Shown here: positions 20,375 to 28,171 of the stretch, piece after piece | Numbering within the stretch: position 1 is the first letter of the stretch | Layout of the letters: every line of letters begins with the position of its first letter | Source of the DNA: Paenibacillus sp. 32O-W | GTDB taxonomy: Bacteria; Bacillota; Bacilli; Paenibacillales; NBRC-103111 | Assembly (NCBI RefSeq): GCF_007679495.1 | Contig: NZ_VEGP01000005.1 | Span: 80,553 to 144,552, forward strand | Direction of reading: 5' to 3' | DNA: 64,000 nt | Made by a program: the position numbers and the translations under genes | The notes under the pieces: generated by a model | Told to the model about the DNA's origin: nothing | Seen by the model: only the letters and a program-made list of their open reading frames with translations | Databases searched by the model: none

Positions 20375-20491
20375 ATTGTTTTAGTAGTACAGAAATGGTT
20401 TCTCTCGTTATTTGCAATTGGAACTTTATTGCTGTCGCTCGGTCTAGATAATTCAGTAGCGGCAAGCGGCAGCATGGGTTATCATTTTTGA
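20375..20491 (+). pseudogene. short frame resembling a signal peptide, probably a gene remnant
   Basis: The frame reads VVQKWFLSLFAIGTLLLSLG, then a short polar tail ending SGSMGYHF before TGA. It has the charge-hydrophobic-core-AAS cleavage pattern of a Sec signal peptide. There is no in-frame ATG/GTG/TTG. An ATG at 20353 behind GGAGTCGCAAGG is one reading frame away, so a single-base indel would join them (MKE...). It is most simply the 5' end of a broken secreted-protein gene; a small exported peptide is the alternative. Confidence 0.4.
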
Positions 20492-20574
20492 TAGCTCGCC
20501 TATTTTGTCTAAATTTCCCCATAGATCAGATACCCATGTATGCTCTATATATCTGCTTCGTTTTTTTCGCATAC

Positions 20575-21210
20575 CTATCTTTCGGGATCGTCCGGGCATT
20601 CCACACCCAGAAATTCACTGATTCGCATCTCCTGAAACAACTCCAGCAATTCCTGAACCCTATACTCCTCCGGATAGTCACCATCCGCATAGTCCATTCG
20701 AAGCTCCGCATCGATCGAAGATGCGCTTAAATATTCCATAAGCCGGCGGCATGCCAAGTAATCTTCCACCCGGCTGAGATCGTATTTTAATTCCGTATTT
20801 CGCGCCTCGGTTATTATATCGGAGGATGGCGTGTCGGCAGTCTCCGGCCATTCATTACATCGGACGGTTAAAATCGGCCCCTTTTCCAAAAACATTTCGG
20901 TCTCGGTGTTTCTGCTTATGCCTTCCCACCTGTCCATTGCATTCCACAGCATATCCTCGCTAATGTCCTCGAACTCTCCTTCCCCGGTCTGCTCCATAAA
21001 ATCGAGAGATAACCCCAATTTGTTCGCATCCCGGATAAACTGCAGCAGCTTGTCCTTCTCCTCTTCATCGTGAATATCCAGCGTAAGGATGATTTTATAA
21101 GACTGCAGCCTTTCTTTGATTTCCGACAGACCAAGAGCAGTGTATCTTCTAACAAATTGAAGTGCCTTTACCGGGCTGTCGTTCAGCCTGACTTTAATCC
21201 CAATCAACAT
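20575..21210 (-). CDS. hypothetical protein with ribosomal L7/L12 C-terminal-like N-terminus
   Basis: The product is 211 residues from ATG 21210 (GGAG nine bases upstream); the frame opens three codons earlier at an ATG touching that site. The first 70 residues (IGIKVRLND..ALQFVRRYTALGLSEIKERLQ) follow the pattern of the L7/L12 C-terminal domain, in which a lysine-rich helix 'KALKxVRxxTGLGLxEAK' binds translational GTPases. The rest is acidic (pI low by eye) and not recognised. It is monocistronic, between comM and a small plus-strand gene. The L7/L12 resemblance is inference from pattern only. Confidence 0.65.
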   Translation of the reverse strand: MLIGIKVRLNDSPVKALQFVRRYTALGLSEIKERLQSYKIILTLDIHDEEEKDKLLQFIRDANKLGLSLDFMEQTGEGEFEDISEDMLWNAMDRWEGISRNTETEMFLEKGPILTVRCNEWPETADTPSSDIITEARNTELKYDLSRVEDYLACRRLMEYLSASSIDAELRMDYADGDYPEEYRVQELLELFQEMRISEFLGVECPDDPER

Positions 21211-21390
21211 TTTCCGCATCTCCTAATCCATTTATATTGTTACTTTACAAAAGACTGCGCTGCTGGAAAAATTCGCTTCCGCAGATACCGGCCCACTGAA
21301 AAGAAAGGATGCTCTTCCGACACAATTCCGTTACAATAGTAGATAATCATCCCTTATTATACACATGCTTATCTGCTAGGAGTGGAGAGA

Positions 21391-21687
21391 ATGTCTATTC
21401 AAACCGGCCGTTTCCTTAAAATAGACGGATGGCTGGAGCTAGGTTCGGAACAATCCGGTCTGCAGTTCCGCCATGAATTCGAACAATTTTTGCAAGCCGG
21501 AGGGTGGCTTTTTGCCGGCAAAGTGGAAGAGTGCGAACGGAAGCCTTTCGAGTCAGAAGCCGCGAATATACAGGCATTGCTGCAAGAGAACGAACAAATG
21601 AAAAAAGAGCTGGAAAGACTGCGCAGCACACGCCGTCCCCAAGCCCAGAAGATGTCCAGCAAGTTAAGAGATGCCCTGAGAGAATAG
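21391..21687 (+). CDS. small hypothetical protein with C-terminal coiled coil
   Basis: The product is 98 residues starting MSIQTGRFLKIDGWLELGSE at ATG 21391, eight bases after AGGAG; a GTG three codons upstream overlaps that site. The first half is a compact mixed region (HEFEQFLQAGGWLFAGKVEECE). The second half is a heptad-like helix (QALLQENEQMKKELERLR) with a basic tail. It is a lone plus-strand gene converging on yraN. I do not recognise the family. Confidence 0.65.
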   Translation: MSIQTGRFLKIDGWLELGSEQSGLQFRHEFEQFLQAGGWLFAGKVEECERKPFESEAANIQALLQENEQMKKELERLRSTRRPQAQKMSSKLRDALRE

Positions 21688-21731
21688 CAATCCCGGGTAT
21701 CCGTTCTGGCTCCACAAGTGATCGTTATCTA

Positions 21732-22109
21732 TTAAAAAGCACCGCGCAGGTGCTCCAGCCTCTTCGTTCTCCCCTGTAAATCCATGTAAACCGAAACGAC
21801 ATCAAAACGGACGGAAGCCTCGTTCAGTTGATGAATATGCAGGTACACCTGTGCCGTATCCCTGACTTGCTTCTGTTTCCTGGCATTCACCGATTCCTGC
21901 GGGCTCCCGAAGGTACCGGTCATTCTTCTTGTCCTTACTTCGACAAAAACAAGGACAGTTCCATCCCAAGCTACAATGTCCAATTCCCCGGTGCGGCATT
22001 TCCAATTGCGATGAACAATACGATAATTTTGCATGGTCAAAAAAGCTTCCGCCTGCCGCTCACCCCGGCGTCCCAGTTCCTTGCGGCTATCCTTACCGGG
22101 AACGCTCAT
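21732..22109 (-). CDS. YraN/UPF0102 family endonuclease-like protein
   Basis: The 125-residue product has the PD-(D/E)xK-type core of UPF0102: GERQAEAFL, GELDIVAWD and VFVEVRTRR, where the usual catalytic Lys position reads Arg. The family's cellular role is not settled. The start ATG 22109 overlaps the upstream ylqH stop in a 4-base ATGA arrangement. It is the last gene of a three-gene unit with the FliK-like and FlhB-like proteins. Confidence 0.85.
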   Translation of the reverse strand: MSVPGKDSRKELGRRGERQAEAFLTMQNYRIVHRNWKCRTGELDIVAWDGTVLVFVEVRTRRMTGTFGSPQESVNARKQKQVRDTAQVYLHIHQLNEASVRFDVVSVYMDLQGRTKRLEHLRGAF

Positions 22110-22402
22110 CGGATACCCGCTTGTTCCCCTGCCCATTGATCGGAACGGTAGACGAAAGTCAATATTTCGGCAACCAATTGATATAAATCGGGCGGGATTT
22201 GCTGCTCCAGGTCCAGCTGGGACAGAACCTCAACCAACGACGCATTCTCTTGGACCGGAACCCCATACTCTCTGGCCTTCTGCAAAATGGTCTCCGCCAC
22301 CTCGCCCTTTCCTTTGGCCACGACGACCGGGGCCGCTATTTGGTCGGGAGAGTATCGTAAAGCGACTGCTTTCTTCGGTGTATGGCTGTTGGAAGAATTC
22401 AT
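22106..22402 (-). CDS. ylqH: FlhB C-terminal-domain-like protein (YlqH type)
   Basis: The 98-residue protein matches the cytoplasmic C-terminal domain of FlhB/EscU without its membrane part: KKAVALRYSPDQIAAPVVVAKGKG and QKAREYGVPVQENASLVEVL. True FlhB autocleaves at NPTH; here the site reads NSHT, so cleavage is not expected. B. subtilis YlqH lies at the equivalent place near sucC and rnhB. The start overlaps the FliK-like gene's stop by 4 bases. A role with the flagellar export gate is inferred from domain identity only. Confidence 0.85.
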   Translation of the reverse strand: MNSSNSHTPKKAVALRYSPDQIAAPVVVAKGKGEVAETILQKAREYGVPVQENASLVEVLSQLDLEQQIPPDLYQLVAEILTFVYRSDQWAGEQAGIR

Positions 22403-24276
22403 ATCCGCAGATCGACTCCTTTGTACGGTTTAGTATCATACAGAGACAGTCCCCCGTCCTCCCCCGAAGCAGCGTGGTTTTGGCCTGCTTTTTTGTCCGG
22501 GAAGGGCAGTGATCGAATGGATACAAAAGGATATCCCTGCGCCTCCAGCCTGTCCGCCACTTCTTGGCGAAACGGCTCAATGGCCTTCTCCATCCCCGAA
22601 TAATCGCTATGTACGACAATGTTCACGATACGATCAGTCACTTGAACATCGACAATGGTCGGCCCGAGGTAGGCCATTCTCAAATCGAAAAGCAGTCGGC
22701 AGTTAGAGGAATCCATCTCCCCCTGCTTTCCTTTCCGGGTCTGGATGTGGACCGCCGCTGTTTGCTCACCGGAGACATGGAACAACGGGACCGTCATCGT
22801 CACATGGGTAAACATGGACGATCTGTCAGCGGCCAGCAACAGCTGCTGGCCGGTAATTTGCTGCAGCGTCTGCTGGACCGCTTCTCGGAGGGCCGGCGGG
22901 AGGTCATCGGCCGCGGACAACTGAAGGAGCGCTCCCTTCAGCGACTGAGACGCTTCAGCGGCCCGGTCCGGGACCGCTCCGGCCGCCGCCGGGTCTGGCC
23001 CGGGCGCGGCAGGCGCAGGCTGCCCCGCAGCGGGAGCCGTCCGGCCGCCGGCGGCTGGATCGGGCGAGCTCTTGGCAGCCTGCTGCAGCAGGCTGCGCTC
23101 GTAATCGAGCCCGATCGCCTTCAGCAGCCGGAGCACCCACGACGGCTCGCCCGATGGCGCGGTGCCCGGAGCAGCGGCGGCAGCCGGCGGCACCTGCCCT
23201 GCCGCGACGGCCGGCTCCGCTGCGGCGTTCGGGCCGACGGCGCGGTCAACCGGCGCCTGTGCCGACGCGGGCAGCGCCTGCGGTGCGGCAGCGGCCTGTG
23301 CCGGCTGCCCTGCGGGCGCCTCCGCGGGCACCGGGCCCGCTGCGCCCGCCACGGCTGCGCGGGGCACCGCGCCAGCCGGCGCGGCGCTGGCCTGGCCGGG
23401 CGCTGCGCCGGAGGCAGCCTGCCCGGCAGCAGCCGGGGGCTGCAGCGCTGGCGCAGGCGCGGGCGCCGGCCCGCCCGGTACTGCTGCCGCGGCGCCGGCT
23501 CCTTCGCCTCCAGCCGGGGCTGCACCCGGGTTGGAGGCGGCCGGGAGGGCTGCGGTGACCGGCGCAGTAATGGCGGGCGCTGCAGCGGACGCAGGCAGAC
23601 GTGCAGCGCCCAGAGCGATGACGCCCTCGGTGGCGCGCAGCGCCTGGTTCAGCAGTTGGCGCAGCTCCGGACGCAGGATGTCCTGCCCTTCCAGACTATG
23701 CTTAAGCTGGGCCGCCAACTGCTGCAGTCCTTCGTGCGGCGGCTTGCCGAACAGCGCCTGGTGAAGGGCCGTCACATTAGTCTCCGTTAGCGGCAATCCC
23801 CGCTTAACGGCCAGCATCGCCGCCTGGCTCCACTCTTCCGCCGGCATTCCCGCAGGCATCCTCGCTATCATGGCTGACAATGACGATACATTCTCTCTCG
23901 TCAACGGCACGGATGACTGCTGCATCCATAGGAGAAGCTGACGATTGGACACGGTATCCTTCAATCCAAATTCCTTTAACATTTCCAACAGGGGAGCTTC
24001 CGGTAGAAGAGTCCCGACACCCTGAACAGGCTTCAGTCGGATCTGGCCGGCTCTGGTTTCAGCCAATACTTGAAGGAAAGTCGATTCCCCCTGTTGTAAT
24101 GGAGTCTCGAGTCTGGCTCTCAGCTTGACACCGCCGATCATGAGCATCGCTTCTTGGTCGGCAAGCAGCTGAAGCACGGTTCCTCTCACAATTTGCCCGG
24201 CTTTCAGCTCCAGTGCCTTGCCTTCAGTAGCCCTGGCTTCACCAATCCACTGACGCAGCAAATGGCCGATATTCAC
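22399..24276 (-). CDS. large Ala/Pro-rich FliK-like protein (YlqG position)
   Basis: From the GTG at 24276, which follows GGGGGG by six bases, the product is about 625 residues (MNIGHLLRQWIGEAR...). The longest frame opens 12 codons earlier at 24312 without a ribosome site. An ordered N-terminus (about 1-235) is followed by a very Ala/Pro/Gly-rich linker (about 240-455), then a C-terminal domain near 470-605 resembling the FliK hook-length C-terminus (VTMTVPLFHVSGEQTAAVHIQ). The partner gene ylqH encodes an FlhB-like switch domain, and FliK acts on FlhB in flagella, so the pair may be a paralogous substrate-specificity module. This is inference. Confidence 0.75.
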   Translation of the reverse strand: MNIGHLLRQWIGEARATEGKALELKAGQIVRGTVLQLLADQEAMLMIGGVKLRARLETPLQQGESTFLQVLAETRAGQIRLKPVQGVGTLLPEAPLLEMLKEFGLKDTVSNRQLLLWMQQSSVPLTRENVSSLSAMIARMPAGMPAEEWSQAAMLAVKRGLPLTETNVTALHQALFGKPPHEGLQQLAAQLKHSLEGQDILRPELRQLLNQALRATEGVIALGAARLPASAAAPAITAPVTAALPAASNPGAAPAGGEGAGAAAAVPGGPAPAPAPALQPPAAAGQAASGAAPGQASAAPAGAVPRAAVAGAAGPVPAEAPAGQPAQAAAAPQALPASAQAPVDRAVGPNAAAEPAVAAGQVPPAAAAAPGTAPSGEPSWVLRLLKAIGLDYERSLLQQAAKSSPDPAAGGRTAPAAGQPAPAAPGPDPAAAGAVPDRAAEASQSLKGALLQLSAADDLPPALREAVQQTLQQITGQQLLLAADRSSMFTHVTMTVPLFHVSGEQTAAVHIQTRKGKQGEMDSSNCRLLFDLRMAYLGPTIVDVQVTDRIVNIVVHSDYSGMEKAIEPFRQEVADRLEAQGYPFVSIRSLPFPDKKAGQNHAASGEDGGLSLYDTKPYKGVDLRI

Positions 24277-24667
24277 CGTTATCCCCCCCTTACTGACCTT
24301 AATCCGGAGCAATTTCGCTTCAATGTCAATTCATAATATAGTTATCGGCATAAATCCGGTAATATTGAACGGAGCCCTGTAAAAATACCCCACAAACATA
24401 CATGACCTGTCGGTCGCATTTAACGCATTAATTTTTCGTACAACGGTGATGCGTAACCTTCGAAGCATATTCCGTCCGCTCTCCAACCGGAGGCGGCGTC
24501 AAAACCTTTCTCTAAACGCGGTTGATCTTCTTGCTTTTCTTCGATAAAGGTTTAAATAGTACTTTGCGGGAAGCCCTGTTAAAAACCCCAACAAAGTCAC
24601 GCCCTAACCTTCGAAACGTATTCCAGATGCTTCGCGTGGAGCCCCTGAAGATGAATAAATAGGGATA
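24277..24667. repeat. intergenic cluster of degenerate palindromic repeats
   Basis: Between rnhB and the FliK-like gene. AGCCCTGT-AAAAA-CCCCA occurs at about 24375 and 24571. A CCTTCGAARCRTATTCC motif occurs at about 24458 and 24609, and again near 27411. CCGCGTTTA(G/A)AG (minus strand) at about 24510 matches 25594-25610. GGAGCCCCTGAAGATGAATAA at about 24638 matches 38132-38153. These are shared modules of the family described at 25.5, 38.1 and 38.8 kb. No gene is seen here. Confidence 0.6.
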
Positions 24668-25279
24668 TTAAAATAAAAATTGCTCCTGAACATTTAGAAG
24701 CTTGCCGAGAAATGATTTACGATGCATGGGACACGGACCATATTCGAGGATGGCTTCCCGATGCTGTTTGGTGGCATATCCTTTATGTATAGCAATTCCG
24801 TATTCGGGAAAATCGGTGTCCCAATGAAGACACATCCTGTCGCGGGTGACCTTGGCCACAATGGAGGCGGCCGCTATGGACTGGCTTAATGCATCCCCGT
24901 GAATAATCGAGAGCTGCTTAATATCGCAATCTATTTTCTCCGCATCGATTAGCAAATGATCCGGCTGGACGTCAAGCTGCTCCACCGCCTTCTTCATCGC
25001 CAACCTTGCCGCTTGCTTGATATTGATTTTGTCAATCGTCGCTGAATCCACCTGGCCTATGCCAACGGCCAAGGCGCATTCCATAATTTCTTCATAAAGC
25101 CGCTCTCTTTTGCTAGCGGTCAGCTTTTTGGAATCATTAATTTCTTCTATAATTCGACCGGGGGGAAGAATGACCGCTGCGGCCACTACATCGCCGAACA
25201 AACAGCCCCTCCCTACCTCATCCACGCCGGCAATCAGCCGGAAATGCTGATCCCAAAGCGCTTGTTCATACTCAAGCAT
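24668..25279 (-). CDS. rnhB: ribonuclease HII
   Basis: RnhB removes RNA from RNA-DNA hybrids and single ribonucleotides. The 203-residue protein has the acidic residues of the type 2 active site: DE in GVDEVGRG, Asp in LLIDAEK and Asp in VAKVTRDR. The first motif reads GRGCLFGDVVAAAV where most homologues have GRGPLAGPV (see findings). It lacks the N-terminal extension of B. subtilis RnhB (255 residues). The ATG start follows GAGAGGAGGG. Position beside rbgA matches B. subtilis. Confidence 0.95.
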   Translation of the reverse strand: MLEYEQALWDQHFRLIAGVDEVGRGCLFGDVVAAAVILPPGRIIEEINDSKKLTASKRERLYEEIMECALAVGIGQVDSATIDKINIKQAARLAMKKAVEQLDVQPDHLLIDAEKIDCDIKQLSIIHGDALSQSIAAASIVAKVTRDRMCLHWDTDFPEYGIAIHKGYATKQHREAILEYGPCPMHRKSFLGKLLNVQEQFLF

Positions 25280-25469
25280 CCGACTCCCTCCTCTCGACCA
25301 TTATACCTTGTCCCTCCTTTTATGCGCTACATACTCGTTCAAACTCGGCTATGTAAACTCATTTGATTTTTAAGTTATATGTTGACCTCCGCCATGCGAT
25401 GCCAAACACCGCACGGTACGAAGAGCCCCCCATTCCGGCGTTTCATATAAAGCCTAAACCGTCATTCAT

Positions 25470-25592
25470 AGTCCTCTCTTTTTTAAAATATAAAGTATAA
25501 GTTTTCATCTATACCTGTTCTTACCACATTAGAAAGTTTAAGTTCATTAAAACATTAAAAATGGAACAACTTTCTAATTGGCGATAAAAACA
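25470..25592 (-). repeat. palindromic repeat: type B hairpin plus type A 3' hairpin
   Basis: On the minus strand the arm AATTAGAAAGTT (25573-25584) pairs with AACTTTCTAAT-like sequence near 25526-25537, with the shared loop TTAATGAACTTAAA. Further along is a hairpin like that at 38845-38870 (AACTTATACTTTATATTTT). Inverted relative to the copies at 38.1 kb. The stretch 25280-25469 shows no gene or clear motif. Confidence 0.75.
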
Positions 25593-25640
25593 TCCTTTAA
25601 ACGCGGTCGCTCATCCATGAAATACTCCGATAGTAGTTTT

Positions 25641-25699
25641 TCTCATATTTCATCGGTAAACGCGCACGTCCTAAGGACGGCGATAGCCGTTTATCCTTG
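25641..25699 (-). repeat. palindromic repeat type A, copy 1
   Basis: The minus strand begins AAGGATAAACGGCTATCGCC and continues with GTCC-TTA-GGAC and GCGCGTTTACCGATG. Over about 50 bases it is nearly identical to copies at 38779 and 51202. The arms GGATAAACG and CGTTTACC and the inner CGCCGTCC/GGACGxGCG form one long imperfect hairpin. It lies between the rbgA terminator and rnhB. Confidence 0.85.
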
Positions 25700-25712
25700 T
25701 ATCCATCATCAA

Positions 25713-25748
25713 AGAAAGAGGCACAGCTTAAGAGCTGTGCCTCTTTCT
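25713..25748 (-). terminator. terminator after rbgA
   Basis: A perfect 16-bp stem (AGAAAGAGGCACAGCT and its complement) with a 4-base loop lies 17 bases after the rbgA stop. On the minus strand the upstream arm ends in a T-rich 3' side (TCTTTCTTTG). It is also symmetrical enough to work from the plus strand. Confidence 0.85.
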
Positions 25749-25764
25749 ACCGGGAAATACATCA

Positions 25765-26631
25765 TTATTCGCCGGGATGCTCCAGACTGATCCGCCCCAG
25801 TTTGCCGTCCCGCAAATCTCTGAGAAACAGAGCCGATGCCTTCTCCAGGTTGACGGTTCCTCCGCTCTGCAGGCATCCTCTGCGGCGGCCGATCATTTCC
25901 ATCACTTCGATCACCGGTTCCGGCTCCGTTAGATCCCCCGGGAGGCTTTCCAGCTGGTACCGTTCGCAAAGCGCCTGCGGGTAATGCGGAACCATATAAC
26001 GAATGACGTGAAAAGCGACATCTTCCGGATGAATGACTTCATCCTTGATGGAGCCTATCGCCGCCAGCCGGACCCCGACCTGCTGGTCTTCGAACTTCGG
26101 CCACAGAATACCGGGCGTGTCCAGCAGCTCCAATTCTCCTGCAATGCGAATCCACTGCTGGCCCTTGGTTACCCCCGGGCGGTCCCCGGTAATCGCCGCC
26201 TTGCGTCCAGCGAGCCGGTTAATCAAAGTTGATTTGCCGACATTAGGGATACCGACGATCAGCGCACGGATCGGTCTCGGCTTCATTCCTTTGCGAATTT
26301 GGGCCTCCAGCCGATCCTTAAGCAGATGCTTACAGCGGGGAATGATTTCTTTCACGTTCGTGCCCGAAATGGAATCGATCGGAAGCGCGTCCACGCCGTC
26401 CCGCTTCAGCCTTTGCACCCATTCGGCTGTTACTGCCGGATCTGCCAAGTCCGCTTTGTTCAGCAGAATCAGCCTCGGCTTGTTTCCGAGAATTTCATCA
26501 ATCATCGGGTTGCGGCTCGAGATCGGGATTCGGGCATCCATCAGTTCAATGGCGAGATCGATCAATTTCAGCTTGTCCTGAATTTGCCGTCTCGCTCTGG
26601 TCATATGTCCAGGAAACCATTGAATGGTCAC
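25765..26631 (-). CDS. rbgA: ribosome biogenesis GTPase RbgA (YlqF)
   Basis: RbgA is a circularly permuted GTPase needed for late 50S assembly. The 288-residue product shows the permuted order: G4 NKADL near residue 59, then G1 GIPNVGKST near 128, then G3 DTPG near 172. The opening [17 protein letters not shown] is a family signature, and a C-terminal ANTAR-like helical domain follows. The start is GTG 26631 behind GAGGTG. Next to lepB and rnhB as in B. subtilis. Confidence 0.97.
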   Translation of the reverse strand: MTIQWFPGHMTRARRQIQDKLKLIDLAIELMDARIPISSRNPMIDEILGNKPRLILLNKADLADPAVTAEWVQRLKRDGVDALPIDSISGTNVKEIIPRCKHLLKDRLEAQIRKGMKPRPIRALIVGIPNVGKSTLINRLAGRKAAITGDRPGVTKGQQWIRIAGELELLDTPGILWPKFEDQQVGVRLAAIGSIKDEVIHPEDVAFHVIRYMVPHYPQALCERYQLESLPGDLTEPEPVIEVMEMIGRRRGCLQSGGTVNLEKASALFLRDLRDGKLGRISLEHPGE

Positions 26632-26665
26632 AGGATCACCTCATTTTTTTCGCGCGGCCATGCCT

Positions 26666-27244
26666 TTACTTATGACTCACTACACTGATTTTGGAGAGCG
26701 GCCAGAAGATAACATCGGCCCGGCCAACCACCTTGTCATACGGTACCGGACCTACCATAGGTGCCCGGCTGTCCTGACTGTTCGGACGGTTGTCGCCCAT
26801 TACGAAGATATGGCCTTCCGGAACGGTCATCTCCGCAAAATCCGAATTGTAGTCATCGCCATTCTGGAGTTCTCTGGCAACCGCTTCCTGAATATATGGC
26901 TCCTTAAGTTCTTCATTATTGACATAAACTTTGTTGTTTTCAATCTTGACGGTTTCTCCAGGCAGCGCAATCACCCGCTTAATATAATCCCTGCCCTGCG
27001 GTGCGTGAAAAACAATCACTTCGCCCCGCTGCGGCTTGCGTATGCTGTAGATGATTTTGTTGACGATCAGCCTCTCTCCGGTTTCGAAATTGGGCTGCAT
27101 GGAAGGGCCCTCCACAATAAACGGAGTGAAAATAAACCAGCGGATCAACAACACGAGAACCGCAGCAATGATCAGCGCCTTTGCCCATTCCCAAATTTCA
27201 CTCTTTACCGGAGTAGGGTGATCGGAGGTTTGTTCTTGTTCCAC
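26666..27244 (-). CDS. lepB: type I signal peptidase
   Basis: The enzyme cleaves Sec and Tat signal peptides on the outer membrane face. The 192-residue protein has one N-terminal transmembrane segment (about 22-41), the catalytic Ser48 in VEGPSMQP, Lys89 in DYIKRVIALPG, and the C-terminal box GDNRPNSQDSR. It is of the single-TM SipS type. The start is GTG 27244 with a weak ribosome site. It lies between rplS and rbgA; in B. subtilis this slot has no signal peptidase, though many other Bacillales have one here. Confidence 0.95.
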   Translation of the reverse strand: MEQEQTSDHPTPVKSEIWEWAKALIIAAVLVLLIRWFIFTPFIVEGPSMQPNFETGERLIVNKIIYSIRKPQRGEVIVFHAPQGRDYIKRVIALPGETVKIENNKVYVNNEELKEPYIQEAVARELQNGDDYNSDFAEMTVPEGHIFVMGDNRPNSQDSRAPMVGPVPYDKVVGRADVIFWPLSKISVVSHK

Positions 27245-27485
27245 GATCCGACACCCGCTTTCTGTAATTCATTCCGATTTTCAGGAGAGGGTCTGTCTGG
27301 ACGGCCCCCGTTACATTAATCATGTATTTCCCTAATCCTAATTAAGATCCGCATGCTTCCACAACCAAGTGGTTAAAAATAACTCCACTAATTGACGCAT
27401 CGCCTTCGAAGCGTATTCGTTAACCAAAAGCTCCTGTTGAACCTTTCGAAGAGGCTTCTTCCAAATCCATCCTTATCGGAAGCTT

Positions 27486-27556
27486 GTCATGCCAATATGA
27501 ATCTTTATGTACTTCATATTAACGCTGTAATGAACTTAAAGATTCCTATATGGTAA
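27486..27556 (+). repeat. palindromic repeat type B, diverged copy
   Basis: The plus strand reads GCCAATATGAATCTTT ... TAATGAACTTAAAGATTCCT-ATATGG-TAAA. The loop-side TAATGAACTTAAA is identical to the 38198 copy. The stem arms differ in sequence from the other copies but still pair (GAATCTTT/AAAGATTC). It directly abuts the rplS terminator. Upstream (27400-27470) are the CCTTCGAAGCGTATTC and AAAGCTCCT...CGAAGAGG modules. Confidence 0.7.
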
Positions 27557-27559
27557 ACG

Positions 27560-27584
27560 AAAAGGGGCTTGATAGCAAGCCCCC
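27560..27584 (-). terminator. terminator after rplS
   Basis: On the minus strand GGGGCTTG-CTAT-CAAGCCCC is followed by TTTTCG. It starts about 11 bases after the rplS stop. Confidence 0.9.
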
Positions 27585-27594
27585 TCTACTGTTC

Positions 27595-27936
27595 TTATCG
27601 AATTTCCTTAATTCTGGCGGCTTTTCCGCGAAGTTTGCGCAGGTAGTAAAGCTTAGCGCGACGTACTTTTCCTCGGCGTGCCACTTCGATTCTATCGATT
27701 TTCGGAGTATGCAGAGGGAAGGTCCTTTCCACTCCGACACCATACGAAATTTTGCGGACTGTGAATGTTTCGCTAATTCCGCCGCCGCGTCTCTTAATAA
27801 CGACACCTTCAAAAAGCTGAATCCGTTCGCGGGAACCCTCGATAACTTTAACGTATACCTTTAGCGTATCCCCAGGACGGAAACTTGGAATGTCTGTACG
27901 CAGCTGCTCTTTCGTAATTTCCTGAATAATATTCAT
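27595..27936 (-). CDS. rplS: 50S ribosomal protein L19
   Basis: L19 sits at the 30S-50S interface. The 113-residue protein shows [53 protein letters not shown] and the basic C-terminus. The ATG follows AAGGAGGAG. In B. subtilis it follows trmD directly; here an ABC transporter lies between. The 5' region carries short complementary segments that might be an L19-type leader, which I cannot confirm. Confidence 0.98.
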   Translation of the reverse strand: MNIIQEITKEQLRTDIPSFRPGDTLKVYVKVIEGSRERIQLFEGVVIKRRGGGISETFTVRKISYGVGVERTFPLHTPKIDRIEVARRGKVRRAKLYYLRKLRGKAARIKEIR

Positions 27937-28171
27937 CTAAACTCCTCCTTCCACACAGATGTTCATACCGCAACTTATTTTCTGATTAATGCCGTTACGC
28001 GGTAGAGGACCATCTTGATAAAGAAAACCACAACAGAAGATATTCTACCATATCCAACCACAGAATTCAACACAATGAAGTGTATTGCAGCCAAATAGAA
28101 TTAGAATCGGTGCGGAAGCTGAAATTGAGGCAATCCCGTTTTAAATTCCCCGTCTTCCCGCACTCGCTGTG

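Noticed and set aside
22564..23790. 408-codon plus-strand frame rich in Arg/Gly
   Set aside because: Antisense to the Ala/Pro-rich linker of the FliK-like gene; composition is the mirror of that low-complexity DNA.
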